DNA from: Propionibacteriaceae bacterium
GTDB taxonomy: Bacteria; Actinomycetota; Actinomycetes; Propionibacteriales; Propionibacteriaceae
Direction: 5' to 3'
Length of the DNA stretch: 6,861 nt
Assembly: GCA_030544185.1 (NCBI GenBank)
Contig: JAUNRO010000170.1
Span: forward strand, 1-6,861
Numbering within the stretch: position 1 is the first letter of the stretch; the number at the start of each line of letters is the position of its first letter. The translations under genes and the position numbers were made by a program. The notes under the pieces were generated by a model that was not told the origin of the DNA, made no database searches, and worked only from the letters and a program-made list of their open reading frames with translations. This document shows positions 1-4,993 of this stretch, one piece after another.

Positions 1-1
1 C

Positions 2-346
2 CCGGGCGGGGTGGACACCCGCACCGTGCTGAAGCTGCATCCCCGGATTGCTCCGGTGAAGGCCGCGGTGCTGCCGCTGTCGAAGAAGGCGGAGCTGGCC
101 GAGCCCTCGCAGAAGCTCGCTGATGCCCTGCGCAGGCACTGGAACGTGGACTACGACGACGCCGGAGCGATCGGGCGCCGCTACCGCCGCCAGGATGAGA
201 TCGGCACCCCGTTCTGCATCACCGTGGACTTCGACACCCTCGAGGACCACGCCGTGACCGTGCGCGATCGCGACACGATGGGCCAGGAGCGAGTCGCTCT
301 GGACCAGGTGGAGAGCTATCTCGCCCAGCGCCTCGTCGGCTGCTGA
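2..346 (+). CDS. glyS: Glycyl-tRNA synthetase, C-terminal fragment (cut by window start)
   Basis: This is the 3' end of a class II glycyl-tRNA synthetase of the single-chain (homodimeric, eukaryote/archaea/actinobacteria) type, which charges tRNA-Gly in the cytoplasm. The frame is open from the left edge, so the GTG at 11 is internal and not a start. About 114 residues are visible. They form the C-terminal anticodon-binding domain, recognisable by [13 protein letters not shown], the [20 protein letters not shown] block, [15 protein letters not shown] and the terminal [14 protein letters not shown]...YLAQRLVGC. The catalytic motifs lie outside the window. The gene ends in TGA, and 111 bp separate it from the esterase start. 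No convincing terminator follows: GTCCT (357-361) can pair with AGGAC (374-378), but only over 5 bp. Identification rests on remembered family motifs and is strong. Confidence 0.95.
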   Translation, partial: PGGVDTRTVLKLHPRIAPVKAAVLPLSKKAELAEPSQKLADALRRHWNVDYDDAGAIGRRYRRQDEIGTPFCITVDFDTLEDHAVTVRDRDTMGQERVALDQVESYLAQRLVGC

Positions 347-457
347 ACAGGGTTTCGTCCTCGGCGATCAAAAAGGACTTGGTGGACCCATAGCCGAGAG
401 TGCAGACCTGTACTAATGTTAAGAATGGCAGGTTTGAATCTCAGCTATGGAGGAACA
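347..457 (+). promoter_or_regulatory. glyS-esterase intergenic leader with AT-rich promoter-like patch
   Basis: This gap holds the only AT-rich patch in the left part of the window (about 409-427, TGTACTAATGTTAAGAAT). TACTAA or TAAGAAT could act as a -10 box for the esterase. I do not find a -35 box at 16-18 bp from either. ACCTG (406-410) and CAGGT (429-433) form a 5-bp inverted repeat around the patch, which could be an operator half-site pair or chance. A Shine-Dalgarno GGAGGA sits at 449-454, four to five bases before the ATG at 458. Confidence 0.3.
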
Positions 458-1420
458 ATGTCCCACGCCATGTTCTCCCGCCGCGGCTTGCTGGTCGGTG
501 CTGGGGCGGTCGCGGCCGCGAGCGGCCTCGGCCTCACGGCGCCGAGCCAGGCCCACGCGGTCGGCAGTGGCCATGGGCTGACGGTGGTCGCCCACGAACG
601 GATCACTGATCGGCTGCGCTATCTCCGGTTCCGCACCCGGAGCATCGCGTGGAACCCGGGGGTGAACGTTCTCCTGCCGCGCGATTATGACGACAGCGGC
701 AAGCGCTACCCCGTCCTCTTCCTCCTCCACGGTGGCAACAGCGACTTCCGTTCCTGGCACATGGGCCTGGGCATCGAGCAGGCAACGGCGGATGCGGAGC
801 TGATCGTCGTCATGCCGGATGCGGCCACGGGGTGGTATTCCAATCCCGTCCACACCATCACTGGCCGGCGAAACTGGGAGACCTTCCACATGGCGGAGCT
901 GCTGCCGTGGATCGACACCAACTTCCGAACGCACGGCGATGCCGCCGGCCGCGCGGTCGCGGGCTTCTCCATGGGCGGCTTCGGCGCCCTGAAATACACG
1001 GCGAAATATCCCGAGCTGTTCAGCGCCGTCACCTCGCTCTCCGGCCCCGCGAGCCTGCGCGGTCTCGGTGGTCTGGTGACGCACTGGGCCAATGCGACCG
1101 GAAAGCTCGACAACGGCCTGGCGTTCGGTGTCTATGGCGCGCCCTGGAACCAGCGCCGGGTCTCCGCCGACAACCCGGTCGAGCACATCGAGGCCTATCG
1201 CAACAAGCGGATCGCCCTCTATTGCGGCACCGGGGTCGACCATCCGTTGCGCCAGGAGCCGGCGGTGCGCACCACCCAGGGCGACTTCTCGGCCCTGCTG
1301 ACGCGCGCCGGGATCGAGCACACCTGGGTGCAGCACGCCGGTGCGCACGGTGCGCTGGTGCGCGAGAACATGACCGCCGAGATCCCCGAGATCGTCGCCC
1401 ACCTGCGCCCGGCGGGCTGA
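458..1420 (+). CDS. Tat-exported esterase, antigen 85/esterase D family (alpha/beta hydrolase)
   Basis: A predicted secreted alpha/beta-hydrolase of 320 residues in the putative esterase family (PF00756), which includes esterase D/S-formylglutathione hydrolase and mycolyltransferase antigen 85. I chose ATG 458 because GGAGG lies just upstream and the resulting N-terminus is a clean twin-arginine signal. FSRRGLLVG (residues 6-14) is followed by an Ala/Gly-rich hydrophobic stretch and a likely signal-peptidase site after A32-H33-A34. An in-frame ATG at 416 would bury that signal behind 14 residues. Hydrolase hallmarks: strand plus oxyanion region VLFLLHGGNSD (about 86-96), VVMPDAATGWY (117-127), and the nucleophile elbow GFSMGG with Ser171. 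The likely acid is the Asp in GTGVDHP and the likely base the final His in the HAGAHGALV segment. The substrate is unknown. A mycolyl- or lipid-ester role cannot be separated from general esterase activity by sequence. It lies between two housekeeping genes. Confidence 0.85.
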   Translation: MSHAMFSRRGLLVGAGAVAAASGLGLTAPSQAHAVGSGHGLTVVAHERITDRLRYLRFRTRSIAWNPGVNVLLPRDYDDSGKRYPVLFLLHGGNSDFRSWHMGLGIEQATADAELIVVMPDAATGWYSNPVHTITGRRNWETFHMAELLPWIDTNFRTHGDAAGRAVAGFSMGGFGALKYTAKYPELFSAVTSLSGPASLRGLGGLVTHWANATGKLDNGLAFGVYGAPWNQRRVSADNPVEHIEAYRNKRIALYCGTGVDHPLRQEPAVRTTQGDFSALLTRAGIEHTWVQHAGAHGALVRENMTAEIPEIVAHLRPAG

Positions 1421-1433
1421 TTCTTTCGTCTCT

Positions 1434-1449
1434 GCGCGAAATTTCGCGC
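1434..1449. promoter_or_regulatory. Perfect 16-bp palindrome upstream of dus (operator or short terminator stem)
   Basis: The sequence GCGCGAAATTTCGCGC is a perfect uninterrupted palindrome, starting 14 bases after the esterase stop codon and about 70 bp before the dus start. A TAGACT (1475-1480, TANNNT-type -10) lies 25 bp downstream of it, so it would sit around or upstream of the -35 position of such a promoter, as an operator does. As RNA it could also form a 6-bp GCGCGA/UCGCGC stem with an AAUU loop and end the esterase transcript, but no T-run follows. Confidence 0.4.
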
Positions 1450-1474
1450 GTACGCCCGGCGGTGCGCCAGCGAT

Positions 1475-1480
1475 TAGACT
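1475..1480 (+). promoter_or_regulatory. Possible -10 box for the dus gene
   Basis: TAGACT fits the actinobacterial TANNNT consensus and lies about 40 bp upstream of the ATG at 1519. No good -35 is seen at 16-18 bp upstream (the region there is GTACGCCCGG), so activator dependence or a different start point is possible. Weak evidence on its own. Confidence 0.3.
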
Positions 1481-1518
1481 GTCCCGGTTCTTCGACCAGG
1501 AAAGCTGAGCGCGCCGCC

Positions 1519-2712
1519 ATGCACACCCTCCCCGCGTACGCCCCGCTGGTGCTCGCCGCGCCCTCGCGCCCGGCGGCGGTGACCACGGCCACCCCGGTGA
1601 TCCTGGCGCCGATGGCCGGGGTGACCAACGCGGCCTATCGGCAGCTGTGCCGCGAACAGGCAGAGGCGGGCGGCGAGCCGGGGGCGAGCCGCAAGGGCCT
1701 GTTCGTCTGCGAGATGATCACCTCGCGCGGGCTGGTCGAGCGGGATCGCAAATCGCTCGGCATGCTGGCGTTCGATCCCGGCGAGACCTTGCACTCGGTG
1801 CAGCTCTATGGCGTCGATGCGGCGACGATGGCGCACGCGACCGAGATCCTGTGCAACGAGTTCGGCGTCGCCCATGTCGACCTCAATTTCGGCTGCCCCG
1901 TGCCGAAGGTGACCCGCAAGGGCGGCGGGGGCGTACTGCCGTGGAAACGCGACCGCCTGCGCGCGATCCTCACCGCGACGGTGGCCGCAGCGGATCGCTA
2001 TGGCGTACCCGTGACGATGAAGACCCGCAAGGGGATCGATGCCGACCACCTGACCTATCTCGATGCCGGGCGCATCGCCCAGGACGCCGGCTGCGCCGCG
2101 ATCGCGCTGCACGGGCGGACGGTCGCGCAGGCGTACGCCGGGGAGGCCGACTGGGACGCGATCGCCGAACTGGTGGCGGCGGTGGACATCCCGGTGCTCG
2201 GCAACGGCGATATCTGGGAGGCCGAGACCGCCCAGCGGATGGTCGAGCACACCGGCTGCGCGGGCGTCGTGGTGGGCCGCGGCTGCCTGGGCCGGCCATG
2301 GCTGTTCCGCGATCTCGCGGACGCATTCGCGGGCCACGCGCGGCGGGCGCGCCCCGATCTGGGCGAGGTCGCGGCGATGGTGCGCCGCCACGGTGAACTC
2401 ATGGTGGCGCTGCTGGGGGAGCGCCGTGGCGTCTGCGAGCTGCGCAAGCACATGGCCTGGTATTTCAAGGGCTACGCAGTGGGCGGGGAGATCCGCCGCG
2501 GGCTCGGGCTCGTCGGCAGCCTCGCCGAGCTGGACGACCAGCTGGCCCTGCTCGATCCCACGATCGCCTTCCCTGAGCGGGAGCTCGGCACGCCCCGGGG
2601 CCGGCAGGGTTCCCCGCGCGAGAAGGTCGCCATGCCCGAGGGCTGGCTCGCGGACCGGTCGGGGCTCGATCTGGACCTCTGGGGCGCCGAGAGCGACGTC
2701 TCCGGCGGCTGA
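1519..2712 (+). CDS. dusB: tRNA-dihydrouridine synthase, DusB type
   Basis: An FMN-dependent enzyme that reduces uridine to dihydrouridine in the D-loop of tRNAs, using NADPH. The 397-residue product carries the family motifs in order: PVILAPMAGVTN (26-37), EMITSRGL (65-72), QLYG (95-98), VDLNFGCPVPKVTRKGGG (120-137) with the catalytic acid Cys126, MKTRKGID, ALHGRTVAQAY, IPVLGNGDI, the phosphate-binding GVVVGRGCLGRPWLF, and a C-terminal helical domain with RKHMAWYFKGY. The overall type matches the NifR3/YhdG (DusB) group typical of Actinobacteria. The frame stays open far upstream to 832, but that part overlaps the esterase and has no coding character. ATG 1519 starts about 25 residues before the barrel, as expected. 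AGGAAA (1498-1503) is a poor, rather distant ribosome site, so the start is fairly rather than fully certain. The loop after CREQ is Gly/Ala-rich and slightly long. Confidence 0.93.
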   Translation: MHTLPAYAPLVLAAPSRPAAVTTATPVILAPMAGVTNAAYRQLCREQAEAGGEPGASRKGLFVCEMITSRGLVERDRKSLGMLAFDPGETLHSVQLYGVDAATMAHATEILCNEFGVAHVDLNFGCPVPKVTRKGGGGVLPWKRDRLRAILTATVAAADRYGVPVTMKTRKGIDADHLTYLDAGRIAQDAGCAAIALHGRTVAQAYAGEADWDAIAELVAAVDIPVLGNGDIWEAETAQRMVEHTGCAGVVVGRGCLGRPWLFRDLADAFAGHARRARPDLGEVAAMVRRHGELMVALLGERRGVCELRKHMAWYFKGYAVGGEIRRGLGLVGSLAELDDQLALLDPTIAFPERELGTPRGRQGSPREKVAMPEGWLADRSGLDLDLWGAESDVSGG

Positions 2713-2797
2713 GCGGTGCGGGACCGCCGAGGCGTACGCCGACGCATCCAGGCGGAACCGGTGGGCGAAGAGGGCGACGAGATCCTCGTGTGCTGGC
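2713..2797. other. dus 3' flank, no gene
   Basis: This GC-rich spacer after the dus stop holds no supportable reading frame. GCGGT (2713-2717) pairs with ACCGC (2723-2727), a short stem right after the stop that could assist termination. GGCGTACGCC (2731-2740) is a perfect 10-bp palindrome. Neither has a T-tract. It probably marks the edge between the housekeeping genes and the catabolic genes. Confidence 0.35.
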
Positions 2798-2803
2798 TAT
2801 GAT
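2798..2803 (+). promoter_or_regulatory. Candidate -10 box for the ferredoxin-catechol dioxygenase unit
   Basis: TATGAT matches TATAAT at five of six positions, rare in such GC-rich DNA. No -35 is visible at 16-18 bp upstream (the region reads GCGACGAG), so the promoter would need an activator. If used, transcription would start near 2810, giving a leader of about 130 bases that contains the dyads at 2830-2868 and the hairpin at 2891-2916. Confidence 0.4.
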
Positions 2804-2816
2804 CGACGTCACGTCG
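2804..2816. promoter_or_regulatory. Inverted repeat CGACGT-C-ACGTCG at the likely transcription start
   Basis: This is a perfect 6-1-6 dyad centred at 2810, directly following the TATGAT box. A repressor bound here would cover the start point. It is followed by CGCGC-GAG-GCGCG (2815-2827), a second, very GC-rich dyad that may be compositional chance. Confidence 0.3.
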
Positions 2817-2829
2817 CGCGAGGCGCGCG

Positions 2830-2848
2830 TGTTCCTCTGGGGGGAACA
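2830..2848. promoter_or_regulatory. Inverted repeat TGTTCC-N7-GGAACA, candidate operator
   Basis: This is a perfect 6-7-6 dyad centred at 2839, about 100 bp before the ferredoxin start. Its left half lies in TTCCTCTGGG, which nearly recurs (TTCCTGTGGG) upstream of the 4-oxalocrotonate decarboxylase at 5833-5842. This makes it a candidate binding site for a regulator shared by both units, most simply the IclR protein encoded at 4994. Confidence 0.4.
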
Positions 2849-2868
2849 GGACACCATTAACTGTGTCC
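2849..2868. promoter_or_regulatory. Inverted repeat GGACAC-N8-GTGTCC with TTAA centre
   Basis: This 20-bp dyad has 6-bp perfect arms and a symmetric TTAA core; 16 of 20 positions are symmetric. It abuts the previous dyad, and the two centres are 19.5 bp apart, about two helical turns, as expected for regulator dimers side by side on one DNA face. Its AT-rich core could alternatively be part of a second promoter. Confidence 0.4.
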
Positions 2869-2890
2869 GGCCTGAGAAGCTGTGAGGCAA

Positions 2891-2916
2891 CCTTGCGGTG
2901 CGGCTGGATCGCAAGG
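2891..2916 (+). other. Leader hairpin before the ferredoxin ribosome-binding site
   Basis: CCTTGCG (2891-2897) pairs perfectly with CGCAAGG (2910-2916). A G-U and a U-A pair extend the stem to 9 bp, closing an 8-base loop. The stem ends five bases before the purine-rich GGAGAAGGGA. It could tune translation or protect the mRNA 5' end. There is no U-tract, so it is not an evident attenuator. Confidence 0.35.
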
Positions 2917-2941
2917 GGCCGGAGAAGGGACCAGTGAGCTA

Positions 2942-3262
2942 GTGCCTGACATCATCGTCGAGCCCAATGGGGTGCGCGTGCCGGTCAGCGAGGGCGACAC
3001 CATCATGGCGGCGCTCAACAAGAACGGATACACGTTCCTCCTCGGCTGCCGCCGCGGCGGCTGCGGGATCTGCAAGGTTCGCGTGGACGAGGGCACTATC
3101 GAACACAACCGACCGGTCGCTGAGAGCGCGCTGCCCGCTGAGGAGCGCGCCGAGGGGGCCTGCCTGGGCTGCCGGGCCGTTCCCCAGGGCGATATCAGGA
3201 TCACCCTGTTGAAGTCAGCCCTTCGGGTCACCAACCCGTTGCTGCATCCACCTGCCGCCTGA
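2942..3262 (+). CDS. xylT: XylT-type [2Fe-2S] ferredoxin, catechol 2,3-dioxygenase reactivation
   Basis: A 106-residue plant-type ferredoxin. The cluster ligands are Cys36, Cys41 and Cys44 (GCRRGGCGICKV, the C-x4-C-x2-C loop) and Cys77 in the LGCRAVPQGD segment, which aligns with LACQVFPQTD as I recall it from Pseudomonas XylT. Cys74 is an extra, probably non-ligand cysteine. XylT/DmpQ/NahT proteins donate electrons to the active-site iron of catechol 2,3-dioxygenase after it has been oxidised to Fe(III) by substituted catechols or oxygen, restoring activity. The neighbour, 37 bp downstream, is exactly that dioxygenase, which supports the role. I chose GTG 2942 because it begins at the ferredoxin fold and follows GGAGAAGGGA (2921-2930). 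An in-frame GTG at 2882 would add 20 Gly/Ser-rich residues encoded by the leader hairpin region. The electron donor reductase is not in the window. The C-terminal tail after about residue 90 is family-specific. Confidence 0.85.
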   Translation: MPDIIVEPNGVRVPVSEGDTIMAALNKNGYTFLLGCRRGGCGICKVRVDEGTIEHNRPVAESALPAEERAEGACLGCRAVPQGDIRITLLKSALRVTNPLLHPPAA

Positions 3263-3299
3263 TCGGCAGAACACGCGCTCGTTGACAAAGGAGTTCTGA

Positions 3300-4214
3300 A
3301 TGAGCGTCATGCGACTGGGTTATGTCCACATGCGGGTCACCGACATGGCGGAGGCGAAGAACCACTACGCGAACCTGCTGGGCCTCTATGAGATGAAGGC
3401 CGAGGGGAACCGGGTGTGGTACAAGGGTTGGGACGAGTGGAACCACCACTCGGTCGTCCTCGAAGAGGGCGGCGTCGGTGTCATCAAGTATGGCTTCAAG
3501 GTCGAATATGAAGACGACATCGCCAAGATCGAGAAGGGTGCGCAGGACTTCGGCGCCACCGTCGAGCGCATGTCCGCAGGGGACAACCCCGAGGTCGGCG
3601 ACGGCATCCGCATTTTCACGCCCTCGGACCACGTGTTTGAGGTCTATCACCACATGACCGAGGTCAGCACCGAGGTCGGCACCCACAACCCTGACGCCTT
3701 CCCGCGCCACCTCGTGGGCATTGGCGCACCGTGTCTGGATCACTCGCTGATCAGCTGCGACGACCCGGCCCTGATGGAGAAGTTCTTCATCGCCTCGTTC
3801 GACTACTTCACCACCGAGCGCGTGGCGACCAGCCTCGACGCCGACGCCGACACGATTGCCGTGTGGATGACCAACAACAACATCTATCACCAGATGGCTG
3901 TGCTGAAGGGCCCGCAGGGCGGCATCCACCACTTCGCCTTCCGCCTCGAGGACTGGAATGAAGTGCTGCACGCGGCCGACCTGATGGCGATCGACGACGT
4001 GCCGATCGACATCGGCCCCACCCGCCACGGCATCACCCGCGGCAAGACCGTCTATTTCTTCGATCCGTCGGGCAACCGCAACGAGGTGTTCGCCGGCGGC
4101 TTGATGTCACACCGCGACCGGCCGATGGTCACCTGGACCGCCGATCAGGTCGGCAAGGGCATCTTCTATCACGCCCGCGAGCTCAACGAGCGCTTCACCA
4201 CCGTATTCACCTGA
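3300..4214 (+). CDS. xylE: Catechol 2,3-dioxygenase (XylE type)
   Basis: An extradiol, Fe(II)-dependent ring-cleavage enzyme of the vicinal oxygen chelate superfamily: catechol plus O2 gives 2-hydroxymuconate 6-semialdehyde, the entry step of meta-cleavage, in the cytoplasm. The 304-residue product is the normal two-domain length. Iron ligands are His148 (CLDHSL), His211 (GIHHFAF) and Glu262 (NRNEVF). The second-sphere residues His197 (YHQMAV), His243 (GPTRHG) and Tyr252 (TVYFF) are also present, matching His199, His246 and Tyr255 of Pseudomonas XylE. The C-terminal third (IDIGPTRHG, FFDPSGNRNEVF, LNERFTTVFT) is very close to XylE as I remember it. The N-terminal, non-catalytic domain is more divergent. 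AAAGGAG (3287-3293) sits six bases before the ATG. It is presumably co-transcribed with the upstream ferredoxin (37-bp gap) and is closed by a strong hairpin. Whether the substrate is catechol or a methylcatechol cannot be told from sequence. Confidence 0.97.
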   Translation: MSVMRLGYVHMRVTDMAEAKNHYANLLGLYEMKAEGNRVWYKGWDEWNHHSVVLEEGGVGVIKYGFKVEYEDDIAKIEKGAQDFGATVERMSAGDNPEVGDGIRIFTPSDHVFEVYHHMTEVSTEVGTHNPDAFPRHLVGIGAPCLDHSLISCDDPALMEKFFIASFDYFTTERVATSLDADADTIAVWMTNNNIYHQMAVLKGPQGGIHHFAFRLEDWNEVLHAADLMAIDDVPIDIGPTRHGITRGKTVYFFDPSGNRNEVFAGGLMSHRDRPMVTWTADQVGKGIFYHARELNERFTTVFT

Positions 4215-4261
4215 TCCGCACCGGGCCGGCGAATCCGCTCGCCCGATCGTGAGGCACATCG

Positions 4262-4299
4262 CTCACCCCCGCACCGGGAACTCCTGGCGCGGGGGTGAG
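4262..4299 (+). terminator. Hairpin terminator after catechol 2,3-dioxygenase
   Basis: CTCACCCCCGC (4262-4272) pairs perfectly over 11 bp with GCGGGGGTGAG (4289-4299). Within it CCGGG (4274-4278) pairs with CCTGG (4283-4287, one G-U), closing an AACU loop. Only one A-C mismatch interrupts this roughly 16-bp stem, which begins 47 bases after the dioxygenase stop. There is no T-tract, as is common for actinobacterial terminators. Confidence 0.7.
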
Positions 4300-4302
4300 T
4301 GC

Positions 4303-4329
4303 TTGCGCCCGGGCGGGCGAGGCTAGCCT
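4303..4329 (+). promoter_or_regulatory. Candidate promoter of the GlcG-like gene
   Basis: TTGCGC (4303-4308) and TAGCCT (4324-4329, TANNNT type) are spaced 15 bp apart, slightly short. The -10 box lies inside the perfect 10-bp palindrome AGGCTAGCCT (4320-4329), a possible operator. The predicted start near 4336 gives a leader of about 30 bases. Its position just after a strong terminator and before a gene with a good ribosome site makes a promoter here likely. Confidence 0.45.
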
Positions 4330-4366
4330 GGCCAACGTCACCCCAATCGAACACAGGAAGGTGTCC

Positions 4367-4804
4367 ATGTCCGATTTCACCCGTTCTCAGCAGACCCTGA
4401 CCCGCGCCGGGGCGCGCGCCGCGCTCGATGCCGCTCTGGCCAAGGCCGAGGAGATGGGCGCCAAGATGAACATCGCCGTCGTGGACGCCGGCGGCCACTT
4501 GGTCTCCTTCGAGCGCATGGATGGCGCCATGCTCATCTCGCTCGGGATCGCCCAGGACAAGGCCTATTCGGTGGTGATCGGCAACGGTCTGCCCACCGCC
4601 CAGTGGGTGCCCGCGCTCTCCGGCGATCCCGATCCCGGCCTGCTCACGAGCTTCCCGCACCGGGACCGCCTGATCATGTTCGGCGGCGGGGTCCCGATCC
4701 AGCTCGACGGTGCCGTGGTCGGCGCCGTGGGTGTCTCCGGTGGCTCTGCCGAGGAGGATGCGATCGTCGCCCAGGCGGGTGCCGACGCCGTCACCGGCGG
4801 CTGA
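4367..4804 (+). CDS. GlcG/HbpS-like small protein (DUF336 family)
   Basis: A 145-residue protein of the GlcG/HbpS/PduO C-terminal family (PF03928). Visible family features are an N-terminal helix (LTRAGARAALDAALAKAEEMG), the strand NIAVVDAGGHLVSFERMDGA (about 35-54), the helix with IAQDKAYSVV, and the C-terminal GGGVPIQLDGAVVGAVGVSGGSAEEDAIVAQAG. There is no signal peptide or membrane segment, so it is cytoplasmic. Some relatives bind haem or cobalamin, and GlcG members occur in catabolic operons without a proven activity, so no reaction can be assigned. AGGAAGG (4355-4361) lies five bases before ATG 4367 and is flanked by a small ACAC/GTGT dyad (4351-4354, 4361-4364) that could partly mask it. 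The gene has its own promoter-like region and terminator between the dioxygenase and the regulator, suggesting separate control within an aromatic pathway cluster. A role in iron or cofactor handling for the dioxygenase is conceivable but unproven. Confidence 0.85.
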   Translation: MSDFTRSQQTLTRAGARAALDAALAKAEEMGAKMNIAVVDAGGHLVSFERMDGAMLISLGIAQDKAYSVVIGNGLPTAQWVPALSGDPDPGLLTSFPHRDRLIMFGGGVPIQLDGAVVGAVGVSGGSAEEDAIVAQAGADAVTGG

Positions 4805-4813
4805 CCTCGACCA

Positions 4814-4855
4814 GGAGCGAGTACGCCGGGGCGCTGCCCCCGGGCGTACTCCTCC
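4814..4855 (+). terminator. Hairpin terminator after the GlcG-like gene
   Basis: GAGTACGCC (4819-4827) pairs perfectly with GGCGTACTC (4843-4851). An outer GGAG/CTCC (4814-4817, 4852-4855) extends the stem past a bulged C, and an inner GGGGC/GCCCC (4828-4832, 4836-4840) closes the loop. The stem starts nine bases after the stop codon. No T-tract follows. Confidence 0.7.
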
Positions 4856-4917
4856 GGGTGCGCGACGACCCGGGTGACGCGCGGGAATCGGGGGTGTCCG
4901 ACGGTGAGATCAACGTC

Positions 4918-4946
4918 TTGCCGACCGTTTGCCGCGGGGCCAGAAT
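4918..4946 (+). promoter_or_regulatory. Candidate promoter of the iclR gene
   Basis: TTGCCG (4918-4923) and CAGAAT (4941-4946) each match four of six consensus positions and are separated by exactly 17 bp. The inferred start near 4953 gives a leader of about 40 bases. This is the best-spaced promoter pair in the window. The rest of 4856-4993 holds no gene. Confidence 0.5.
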
Positions 4947-4993
4947 GCTGGCACCGGAGGTGGCAACGGAGCCGCGGGAGGGGGAGGCGCCAC

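Noticed and set aside
419..1402. Long antisense open frame opposite the esterase
   Set aside because: It mirrors a GC-rich coding gene with clear catalytic motifs, and its product is low-complexity with no recognisable domain. The same applies to the antisense frames at 1474-2451, 3228-4028, 4910-5773 and 5673-6488.
832..1518. In-frame upstream extension of the dus gene making a 626-residue protein
   Set aside because: It lies wholly across the esterase in another frame, is Arg/Pro-rich and has no domain. The Dus fold begins just after ATG 1519.
2815..2827. CGCGC-GAG-GCGCG as an independent operator
   Set aside because: It is made only of alternating G and C around GAG, so it is easily produced by base composition. 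It is kept only as part of the dyad cluster.
2882..2941. GTG 2882 as the ferredoxin start
   Set aside because: It would add a Gly/Ser-rich tail encoded by a hairpin region and has a weaker ribosome site than GTG 2942, which begins at the fold. Not fully excluded.
3282..3287. Perfect TTGACA just before the dioxygenase, as a -35 box
   Set aside because: No -10 box lies 16-18 bp downstream, which is already inside the coding region. The bases overlap the AAAGGAG ribosome site, which explains them better.
4874..4993. N-terminal extension of the IclR protein to GTG 4874
   Set aside because: The extra 40 residues are Arg/Cys-rich with no domain, the region contains the likely promoter, and a strong ribosome site precedes GTG 4994.
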